The notes under the pieces are model-generated. The model was not told where the DNA came from. It saw only the letters and a list, made by a program, of their open reading frames with translations, and searched no databases. 12,741 nucleotides of DNA from Eubacteriales bacterium (GTDB lineage Bacteria > Bacillota_A > Clostridia > Lachnospirales > Lachnospiraceae). The DNA is taken from positions 1 to 12,741 of the forward strand of contig JAUNJL010000068.1 in NCBI GenBank assembly GCA_030533315.1, given 5' to 3'. Made by a program: the position numbers and the translations under genes. Each line of letters starts with the position of its first letter. The first letter of the stretch is position 1. This document shows, one piece after another, positions 7,163 to 12,741 of the stretch.

Positions 7163-7771
7163 ATGGTTATTAAGAACGTGTCGCTGGATATTGTTTGCGG
7201 GATCACCAGTAAGCTGCCGGAAACAGGGCGGCCGGAGGTGGCCTTTGCAGGCAAGTCCAATGTGGGAAAGTCCTCCCTGATCAATGGACTGATGAACCGG
7301 AAATCCCTGGCAAGGACCAGCTCTCAGCCTGGAAAAACCCAGACCATCAATTTTTACAACATTAACGAGACCATCTATCTGGTGGACCTTCCCGGTTACG
7401 GATATGCAAAGATCGCAAAATCGGAAAAGGAAAAATGGGGAAAAATGATCGAGAGGTATCTCCACACCTCCAAAAATCTGAAAGCGGTGTTTTTGCTTGT
7501 GGATATACGCCACGATCCCTCTGCCAACGATAAAATGATGTATGACTGGATCCTTCACAATGGCTTTGAACCTATAATCATTGCCACGAAGCTGGATAAG
7601 CTGAAACGAAGCCAGGTGCAGAAATGCCTGAAGGCCGTAAGGGACGGCTTGGGGATGGGTCCGGATGGCATTTTGCTCCCCTTCTCTGCGGAGACGAAGC
7701 AGGGGAGGGAGGAGATCTGGGCGCTGATCGATGAGCTGACCGGGCAAAGTCAGGCGGCGGAGGGCCTCTGA
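7163..7771 (+). CDS. engB: Ribosome biogenesis GTP-binding protein EngB (YsxC/YihA)
   Basis: A 202-residue TRAFAC-class GTPase needed for assembly of the 50S ribosomal subunit. G1 is GKSNVGKS (30-37), followed by the switch segment with SSQPGKTQTINF (G2 Thr61). G3 is DLPGYGYAK (75-83), G4 is TKLDK (142-146) and G5 is FSA (174-176). Length suits the family. ATG 7163 is chosen because MVIKNVSLDI fits the family N-terminus and AAAGGAGG (7151-7158) lies four bases upstream. The frame is open back to a GTG at 6995, but that extension would overlap lon and consist of translated tandem repeat, so it is not counted. It closes the probable clpX-lon-engB operon, an order shared with Bacillus. Confidence 0.96.
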   Translation: MVIKNVSLDIVCGITSKLPETGRPEVAFAGKSNVGKSSLINGLMNRKSLARTSSQPGKTQTINFYNINETIYLVDLPGYGYAKIAKSEKEKWGKMIERYLHTSKNLKAVFLLVDIRHDPSANDKMMYDWILHNGFEPIIIATKLDKLKRSQVQKCLKAVRDGLGMGPDGILLPFSAETKQGREEIWALIDELTGQSQAAEGL

Positions 7772-7926
7772 AAAAGGCTGGGACAGCCTCCGGATCTGCC
7801 GTTCATAGTGCGGCAGAGCAACAATTTAAGCGGATCCTATGGACCGCAAAAGGATGATAGGATTTTTGCCGGTAACATTCAGCCGTCTGAACCGTTACCG
7901 GCAAACCTGCCGTAAGGGGGGAAAAC
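7772..7926 (+). promoter_or_regulatory. Multi-hairpin leader of the ecfA1A2T operon, possible RNA switch
   Basis: Four local stems fit in 155 bases. They are AGGCTG/CAGCCT (7775-7789), TCTGCCG/CGGCAGA (7795-7817), ATCCTAT/ATAGGAT (7834-7863, followed by TTTT) and TTTGCCGGTAAC/GTTACCGGCAAA (7865-7905). The last carries an inner TTCAG/CTGAA stem. The arm TGCGGCAG (7809-7816) can instead pair with CTGCCGTA (7907-7914), immediately before the SD AAGGGGGG (7914-7921). That alternative helix would close a junction around the third and fourth stems. This resembles a riboswitch or attenuator layout. I do not match it to a known class, and no clear promoter is visible within it. Confidence 0.55.
7834..7867 (+). 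terminator. Terminator-like stem within the ecfA1 leader
   Basis: ATCCTAT (7834-7840) pairs with ATAGGAT (7857-7863) across a 16-base loop, and a T-run (7863-7867) follows. The stem is AU-rich and the loop long, so it is weak. Its T-run overlaps the ascending arm of the next, stronger hairpin, so the two would compete. It could be the end of the engB transcript or a conditional terminator. Confidence 0.35.
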
Positions 7927-8772
7927 ATGGGAATTATCAAGGCGCTCAAGCTGGGCTTTGACTATTTGAAATATGACGAAGACGGTAATGTGGAGGACAC
8001 ACAGAGGGCGGTCAATGACGTGGATCTGGACATTGAGGAGGGTGCCTTTGTGGCGATCCTGGGACACAACGGTTCCGGGAAGTCCACGCTGGCAAAGCAC
8101 ATCAATGCGCTCCTCCTCCCCTCGGAGGGGACGATCTGGGTGGATGACATGGATACGGCCAAGGAAGAGGAGCTGTGGAGGATCCGCCAGAAGGCGGGAA
8201 TGGTCTTCCAGAATCCAGACAACCAGATCATCGGTACGGTGGTGGAGGAGGACGTGGGGTTCGGCCCGGAAAATATGGGGGTTCCCACGGAGGATATCTG
8301 GAAGCGGGTGGATGACAGCCTGAAAAAGACAGGTATGACGGCATACCGTTTCCATTCCCCCAACAAGCTTTCCGGGGGACAAAAGCAGCGGGTGGCCATT
8401 GCCGGCGTGATGGCCATGCAGCCCAGGTGCATCGTTCTGGATGAGCCCACCGCCATGCTGGATCCCAACGGCCGCAGGGAGGTGCTGGAGGCCGTCCGGG
8501 AGCTGAACCGCAAAGAAAGGGTGACCGTGATCCTGATCACCCATTACATGGAGGAGGTGATCCATGCGGATCAGGTCTACGTGATGGACAGCGGAGAGGT
8601 GGTCATGCAGGGAACGCCACGGGAGATCTTTTCTCAGGTGGATACTCTGGAAAAGTATCGCCTGGATGTTCCGCAGGTGACTCTCCTGGCCCACGAGCTT
8701 CGGCTGGCAGGGGTGGACATCCCGGAGGGGATACTGACTACGGAGGAATTGGTGAACGCATTATGTCAATAG
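7927..8772 (+). CDS. ecfA1: ECF transporter ATP-binding protein EcfA1
   Basis: A 281-residue ABC ATPase. With EcfA2 and EcfT it forms the membrane-associated energising module of group II ECF transporters, which serves interchangeable S components for vitamins, nickel, cobalt and other micronutrients. Motifs in order are Walker [10 protein letters not shown] (46-54), Q-loop Gln95 in VFQNPDNQ, signature LSGGQ (148-152), Walker B IVLDEPT (169-175) and H-loop His206. The [11 protein letters not shown] segment (106-116) and the C-terminal extension after about 225 are typical of EcfA1. AAGGGGGG (7914-7921) lies five bases before the ATG. The last ten bases overlap ecfA2, indicating coupled translation. 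In many Clostridia this operon sits after rplQ in the ribosomal protein cluster; here it follows engB and a structured leader. No S component is in the window. Confidence 0.96.
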   Translation: MGIIKALKLGFDYLKYDEDGNVEDTQRAVNDVDLDIEEGAFVAILGHNGSGKSTLAKHINALLLPSEGTIWVDDMDTAKEEELWRIRQKAGMVFQNPDNQIIGTVVEEDVGFGPENMGVPTEDIWKRVDDSLKKTGMTAYRFHSPNKLSGGQKQRVAIAGVMAMQPRCIVLDEPTAMLDPNGRREVLEAVRELNRKERVTVILITHYMEEVIHADQVYVMDSGEVVMQGTPREIFSQVDTLEKYRLDVPQVTLLAHELRLAGVDIPEGILTTEELVNALCQ

Positions 8773-9635
8773 AATTAAAAAACGTTACGTATACCTACAG
8801 TCCAGGCACCGCTTACGAGATCCATGCCCTAAAGAACATCAATCTTTCCATTTTGGACGGGCAGTTTGCAGGGATTATCGGGCATACAGGGAGCGGGAAG
8901 TCAACCCTGATCCAGCACCTGAATGCCTTGATCAGGCCTACCTCCGGAACCATCCTTTACAATGGGGAAGACATCTGGGGAGAGTCCTATAATCGGAAGG
9001 AGCTTCGGAGCCAGGTGGGGCTGGTGTTTCAATATCCGGAGCATCAGCTTTTTGAAAGTGACGTTCTGTCGGATGTGTGCTTTGGCCCCATGAACCAGGG
9101 AAAAAGCCGGGAGGAAGCGGAGGAGGAGGCCAAAAGGGCGCTGGCTCAGGTGGGAGTGAAGGAAGAGAATTATGGAAAATCTCCCTTCGAGCTTTCAGGA
9201 GGACAGAAGAAGCGAGTGGCCATTGCCGGTGTTTTGGCTATGAATCCCAGGATCCTGATTCTGGATGAGCCTACGGCGGGGCTGGATCCCAGGGGAAGGG
9301 ATGATATCCTGGATCAGATCCAAGGCCTCCATGAAATGCGGGGGATCTCCATTGTGCTGGTTTCTCACAGCATGGAGGACATCGCAAAATATGTGGAGCG
9401 GCTGATCGTCATGAACCAGGGGGAGGCCGTGTTTGACGATACGCCGAGGGCTGTGTTTTCCCATTACAGGGAGCTGGAAGCCATGGGGCTTGCGGCCCCT
9501 CAGATCACCTACATCATGGGCGCCCTGAGGGACCATGGCCTGGAGGTGGACGCCGACGCCATCACGGTGGCAGAGGCCAGGGACAGCATCCTGAAGGCTC
9601 TTGCAAAGAAGAAAAGAGGAGGTGCCGGGAAATGA
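8763..9635 (+). CDS. ecfA2: ECF transporter ATP-binding protein EcfA2
   Basis: A 290-residue ABC ATPase that pairs with EcfA1 to power the ECF module on the inner face of the membrane. Walker A is GHTGSGKST (40-48), the Q-loop is Gln90 in VFQYPEHQ, the signature is LSGGQ (144-148), Walker B is ILILDEPT (164-171) and the H-loop is His202. The [13 protein letters not shown] segment (101-113) and the LFESD sequence after the Q-loop fit EcfA2 better than EcfA1. The ATG lies inside the end of ecfA1 (TTATG, ten-base overlap). Only a weak GGTGA precedes it closely, so translation is probably coupled to ecfA1. The stop overlaps the ecfT start as ATGA. Confidence 0.96.
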   Translation: MSIELKNVTYTYSPGTAYEIHALKNINLSILDGQFAGIIGHTGSGKSTLIQHLNALIRPTSGTILYNGEDIWGESYNRKELRSQVGLVFQYPEHQLFESDVLSDVCFGPMNQGKSREEAEEEAKRALAQVGVKEENYGKSPFELSGGQKKRVAIAGVLAMNPRILILDEPTAGLDPRGRDDILDQIQGLHEMRGISIVLVSHSMEDIAKYVERLIVMNQGEAVFDDTPRAVFSHYRELEAMGLAAPQITYIMGALRDHGLEVDADAITVAEARDSILKALAKKKRGGAGK

Positions 9636-10435
9636 TCCGAGATATCACCATTGGACAGTATTATCCGGCGGACTCTTTGCTTCACAGGCTGGATCCCAGG
9701 ACAAAGCTGGCAGGCACGTTGGTGTTCATCGTTTCTGTGTTCGTCTTTCATACCTTTCCGGGATATGGGGTGGCGACCCTTTTTCTGGCTGGGGTGATCC
9801 TGATGTCCAAGGTGCCGGTAAGGTTTATTTTCAAGGGGCTGAAGGCCATCTTCGTCCTTCTCCTGTTCACGGCATTCTTCAACATAATTCTGACTCCCGG
9901 TGAGGTGCTGTGGAAGCTGGGCTTTTTGAGGATCACGAAGGAGGGGCTGGTGCTGGCTGGGAGAATGGCCATCCGGCTGGTTTATCTGGTGCTGGGTTCC
10001 TCCATTATGACCCTGACCACGACTCCGACCCAGCTGACGGACGGCCTGGAGCGCCTTCTGCGGCCTCTAAATAAGATACGGGTGCCGGTCCATGAGATCG
10101 CTATGATGATGTCCATTGCCCTGCGGTTCATCCCGATCCTGCTGGAGGAGACGGACAAGATCATGAAGGCACAGATCGCCAGGGGGGCGGATTTTGAAAA
10201 CGGGAATTTGCTCCAGAAGGCAAAGAACATGATTCCCCTGCTGGTGCCCCTTTTTATTTCCGCATTTCGCCGGGCCAACGACCTGGCCATGGCGATGGAA
10301 GCGAGATGCTACCATGGGGGAGATCAGCGTACTCAGATGAAGCCTCTGAAATATAAGCAAAGAGACTATGGCGCATATGGAGTGATGGCGCTTTATATGG
10401 GGATTGCCATCGCCTTTCGCATGGCGGGGATCTGA
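9632..10435 (+). CDS. ecfT: ECF transporter transmembrane component EcfT
   Basis: A 267-residue integral membrane scaffold linking the two ATPases to S components. Hydrophobic segments lie near 27-57, 70-90, 107-130, 155-170, 200-212 and 247-262. Two coupling-helix signatures are present: the canonical Ala-Arg-Gly in QIARGADFENG (183-185), and AMEARCYHGG, where the second motif reads Ala-Arg-Cys (224-226). That position is usually Gly, and variation there occurs in the family. The N-terminal LLHRLDPRTKL is typical. The ATG overlaps the ecfA2 stop and is preceded by an eight-base AGGAGGTG (9617-9624) seven bases upstream, perhaps to raise output of the membrane subunit. truA follows after 92 bases with no terminator visible between. 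Confidence 0.95.
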   Translation: MIRDITIGQYYPADSLLHRLDPRTKLAGTLVFIVSVFVFHTFPGYGVATLFLAGVILMSKVPVRFIFKGLKAIFVLLLFTAFFNIILTPGEVLWKLGFLRITKEGLVLAGRMAIRLVYLVLGSSIMTLTTTPTQLTDGLERLLRPLNKIRVPVHEIAMMMSIALRFIPILLEETDKIMKAQIARGADFENGNLLQKAKNMIPLLVPLFISAFRRANDLAMAMEARCYHGGDQRTQMKPLKYKQRDYGAYGVMALYMGIAIAFRMAGI

Positions 10436-10527
10436 CCGTTGATTTTGAGAAGAAAAGGGATCCGTGGGTCAGAGATGCCAAAAGAACCTGTGAAACGTGT
10501 TTGCTGTTTTAGAAAAAGGATGTTAGG

Positions 10528-11271
10528 ATGAAGAAACGAATCGGTCTTGTGGTGGCCTATGACGGCACAAACTACTGCGGCTGGCAGGTCCAGCCAAACG
10601 GCATTACCATACAGGGCGTCCTTAACGACTGCCTGACCCAGCTGCTGGGAGAGCCCATAGAGATCATGGGGGCCAGCAGGACGGATGCAGGGGTACACGC
10701 CCTGGGAAACGTGGCTGTTTTTGACACCAGCACTCGGATTCCGGGGGAAAAGATCTCTTACGCCCTGAATCAGCGCCTTCCCCAGGACATTCGCATCCAG
10801 CTGTCTGAGGAGGTGGAGCCGGATTTTCATCCCAGATACTGTGACAGTGAAAAGACTTACCAGTATCGGATCCTCAACCGAAGATTTCCCGTTCCCACAG
10901 AAAGGCTTTATACCTATTTTTACCATCATCATCTGGATGTGGAGAAGATGCGGGAGGCCACCTCTTATCTGATCGGGCGCCATGATTTTGCCAGCTTCTG
11001 CGGTGCAAAGGCGCAGGTCAAGACGACGGTCCGCACCGTGACGGCCATGGACGTGTGGAGGGAAGGGGATGTGGTCACCATTCAGGTGTCGGGTACCGGC
11101 TTCCTTTACAATATGGTTCGGATCATTTCCGGGACCCTTATTGAGATCGGAAACGGAAAGTATCCCCCGGAGAGGATGAAAAGGATCCTGGAGGCCTGTG
11201 ACCGGGAGATGGCCGGGCCCACGGCGCCGGCCCAGGGTCTGACTCTGATGGGGATCGAATTTTTTGACTGA
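10528..11271 (+). CDS. truA: tRNA pseudouridine(38-40) synthase TruA
   Basis: A 247-residue enzyme that isomerises uridines 38, 39 and 40 in the tRNA anticodon arm to pseudouridine in the cytosol. The catalytic aspartate is Asp53 in SRTDAGVHA (50-58). The N-terminal YDGTNYCGWQVQPN and the segment GTGFLYNMVRIISGTL (about 190-205) are family signatures. Length is normal. AAAGGA (10515-10520) lies seven bases before the ATG. The gene commonly follows ecfT in Firmicutes and probably belongs to the same transcript. The usual next genes rplM and rpsI are absent; a strong terminator follows instead. Confidence 0.97.
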   Translation: MKKRIGLVVAYDGTNYCGWQVQPNGITIQGVLNDCLTQLLGEPIEIMGASRTDAGVHALGNVAVFDTSTRIPGEKISYALNQRLPQDIRIQLSEEVEPDFHPRYCDSEKTYQYRILNRRFPVPTERLYTYFYHHHLDVEKMREATSYLIGRHDFASFCGAKAQVKTTVRTVTAMDVWREGDVVTIQVSGTGFLYNMVRIISGTLIEIGNGKYPPERMKRILEACDREMAGPTAPAQGLTLMGIEFFD

Positions 11272-11287
11272 TGGGATCTGCAAAAGG

Positions 11288-11326
11288 AAAAGCCCTCTTT
11301 CCACATTGGTGGGAAGGGGGCTTTTT
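11288..11326. terminator. Strong bidirectional intrinsic terminator between truA and the CDF gene
   Basis: A 17-pair stem joins 11288-11304 to 11309-11325 with two G-U wobbles and a four-base loop. It is capped by AAAAGCCC on one side and GGGCTTTTT on the other. T-rich ends exist on both strands, and the element lies between the two convergent stop codons, so it should end transcription from either direction. Confidence 0.93.
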
Positions 11327-11329
11327 GGG

Positions 11330-12505
11330 TCAGGCGCCGGTGTAAACCCGGTCCACCTGGATGACGGCAAAGAGATTCTTGTGGGGAATGCTGCGGATCT
11401 GTTTCTTGATGGCGTTGGTGACCTCCACATCGGTCAGCCTACATTCAAAGGGGACGGCCACGTCAAAGATGAGATTGGTGTGGGTCGGCCCCTCCACCAT
11501 GCGGAAATCGTGGATATCCAAGGCGGGATCCACGGACCTGGCGATCTGGCTCACCTGCTCCCGGAGAAGGGCGACCTCCTGGTCGTCGGTGATGATAGGA
11601 TCCATGTGGATGGTGGCGGCGCAGTTCAGCTTATCGTGGAGCTCCTTTTCGATGTTGTCGATCTCATCGTGGATGGTGAGGAGATTGCCGGCGGAGGAAA
11701 CCTCCGCATGGAGAGAGATCATCAGCCTGCCGGGGCCATAGTCATGGACGATGAGATCGTGGAGGCCGTGGACAATGGTATGTCTCATGACGATCTCCTG
11801 GATCTCCTTCACCAGCTCCTGGTCCGGGGCCTGGCCCAGAAGGGGATCGATGGTGTCCTTCATGGTGGTGACGCCGGTGTAGAGGATGAACAATCCCACC
11901 AGAACACCGAACCATCCATCCAGAAGGAGCCCGGTCAGTTGGCCGATCACCGTGGAGGCCAGGACCAGGAAGGTGGAGATGGTGTCGCTCAGACTGTCGC
12001 TGGCGGTGGCCAGCATGGCGGCGCTTCCAATCTTCTTGCCGATGGAGCGGTTATAAAACCACATATAGACCTTTACCAGGATGGAGGCAATGAGGATGGC
12101 CAGGATCAGAGGCCCGCTTTGGATGGCTTTTGGGTGGAGGATCTTGTTTATGGAGCTTTTCGTCAGCTCATATCCCATCAGGAGGATGGCCACGGACACA
12201 AACAGCCCGGAGATATACTCCATCCGCCCATGCCCGAAGGGATGCTCTGGGTCCGGCTTCTGTCCGGAAAGGTGAAACCCTATAAGGGTGATCACGGAGG
12301 AGCCGGCGTCAGACAGGTTGTTGAAGGCGTCGGCTGTGATGGCGATGGAGCCGCTGATGGTTCCCGCCAGCCATTTTCCCAGGAACAAAAGAATATTCAG
12401 GCCGATTCCCACCGCCCCACAGAGCATTCCATAGGCCTGCCGGACCGTCGGGGAGGACACGTCCGTCCTGTTTTTGATCAGAAAACGAGATAAAAATGAA
12501 ATCAT
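11330..12505 (-). CDS. Cation diffusion facilitator, probable manganese exporter with a doubled C-terminal domain
   Basis: A 391-residue CDF-family antiporter that exports divalent metal from the cytosol in exchange for protons. Hydrophobic segments lie near 27-47, 50-78, 98-120, 132-152, 165-192 and 195-215, the six-helix CDF layout. The site residues are Asn62 and Asp66 in FNNLSD (helix 2) and Asp170 and Asp174 in DSLSD (helix 5). An Asn-Asp/Asp-Asp set is known from the manganese exporter MntE, whereas zinc CDFs have His in helix 5; manganese is therefore inferred. The tail is long: residues about 226-304 and 308-388 look like two successive metal-binding CTD-type units (LHDLIVHDYGPG...IHMDP and LDIHDFRMVEGP...IQVDRV). 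The ATG at 12505 is preceded by AGGGAG (rc of 12514-12519) at eight bases. It is monocistronic within the window. Confidence 0.92.
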   Translation of the reverse strand: MISFLSRFLIKNRTDVSSPTVRQAYGMLCGAVGIGLNILLFLGKWLAGTISGSIAITADAFNNLSDAGSSVITLIGFHLSGQKPDPEHPFGHGRMEYISGLFVSVAILLMGYELTKSSINKILHPKAIQSGPLILAILIASILVKVYMWFYNRSIGKKIGSAAMLATASDSLSDTISTFLVLASTVIGQLTGLLLDGWFGVLVGLFILYTGVTTMKDTIDPLLGQAPDQELVKEIQEIVMRHTIVHGLHDLIVHDYGPGRLMISLHAEVSSAGNLLTIHDEIDNIEKELHDKLNCAATIHMDPIITDDQEVALLREQVSQIARSVDPALDIHDFRMVEGPTHTNLIFDVAVPFECRLTDVEVTNAIKKQIRSIPHKNLFAVIQVDRVYTGA

Positions 12506-12537
12506 AGCAAAAACTCCCTATTTTTGGTTTAAAGTTA

Positions 12538-12546
12538 ATTGTATCA
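12538..12546 (-). promoter_or_regulatory. Candidate extended -10 promoter of the CDF gene
   Basis: On the minus strand the sequence reads TGATACAAT, an extended -10 with 5 of 6 matches, about 33 bases before the start codon. No good -35 is seen. The resulting leader would be only about 25 bases, too short for a manganese (yybP-ykoY) riboswitch. Confidence 0.45.
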
Positions 12547-12663
12547 CGGATAGGAAGAAAATGCCAGAAAAAGTTGGGGGCCGCTTTGTCGGATCGTTCT
12601 TCTTTGGCCTTTCCGGTTCTTTCCGTTCTTGTAAAGGAAAGTGAAGGAAAACGTAAAAAATGG

Positions 12664-12692
12664 TTGACATGGTAAAATGAATATAATATAAT
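12664..12692 (+). promoter_or_regulatory. Perfect-consensus sigma-A promoter for a gene beyond the right edge
   Basis: TTGACA (12664-12669), exactly 17 bases, then TATAAT (12687-12692). The upstream stretch (about 12637-12660) is A-rich and could be an UP element. The start should fall near 12699 and about 40 bases of transcript are visible, with no start codon that has a ribosome binding site. Such full-consensus promoters are typical of rRNA, tRNA or other highly expressed operons. It diverges from the CDF promoter. Confidence 0.85.
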
Positions 12693-12741
12693 TACTCAAT
12701 GTGACGTAGTGCGAAGATACTTTAGCCAATAGCCCCGGCGA

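Noticed and set aside
5683..7284. A 533-codon leftward open frame opposite lon
   Set aside because: It lies across lon and part of engB, has no recognisable domains, and its openness follows from the codon bias of lon.
11264..12493. A 409-codon rightward open frame opposite the CDF gene
   Set aside because: It is the antisense shadow of a clearly recognisable CDF protein. Its product is repetitive and Gly/Asp/His-rich, with no family motifs.
12506..12546. A manganese riboswitch in front of the CDF gene
   Set aside because: The leader from the likely promoter is about 25 bases, far too short, and lacks the class's conserved motifs.
12586..12650. Imperfect CTTTCC/GGAAAG repeats upstream of the right-edge promoter
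   Set aside because: The short complementary runs are what a pyrimidine-rich then purine-rich stretch gives by chance. No single clear hairpin with a T-run results.

Overview
The window looks like chromosomal core sequence from a Firmicute of class Clostridia, probably Lachnospiraceae (inference). The grounds are strong AGGAGG-type ribosome binding sites, moderately GC-rich codon use, sigma-A-like promoters, a clpX-lon-engB gene order shared with Bacillus, and a group II ECF transporter core followed by truA.

Layout. A minus-strand gene appears to begin at 50 and run off the left edge. It is divergent from a DJ-1/PfpI-family gene (313-864), whose leader has a clear promoter, a hairpin and a tiny upstream reading frame. 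Next comes trigger factor (1149-2435), overlapping or abutting clpP (2456-3037). A 340-base gap follows, with a GC-rich, hairpin-prone stretch and two terminator-like stem-loops. Then come clpX (3378-4685), lon (4711-7032) and the GTPase gene engB (7163-7771). The lon-engB gap is filled by an in-phase tandem repeat. A 155-base leader rich in stem-loops precedes ecfA1-ecfA2-ecfT (7927-10435) and truA (10528-11271). A strong bidirectional terminator separates truA from a convergent cation diffusion facilitator gene (12505-11330, minus). A perfect-consensus promoter (12664-12692) fires off the right edge into an unseen gene.

How the genes fit together. The left two thirds is a protein-quality-control block: trigger factor folds nascent chains, ClpX unfolds substrates for ClpP, and Lon degrades misfolded proteins on its own. 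EngB supports assembly of the large ribosomal subunit, linking the block to translation. The EcfA1/A2/T module energises vitamin or metal uptake for substrate-binding S components encoded elsewhere, and TruA modifies tRNA. The CDF protein exports divalent metal, and its binding-site residues suggest manganese.

The protein-coding genes are ordinary housekeeping genes and none suggests a new enzymatic system. The unexplained material is non-coding: the multi-hairpin leader of ecfA1 with competing pairings, the tandem repeat before engB, the structured tig and DJ-1 leaders, and the GC-rich clpP-clpX spacer.
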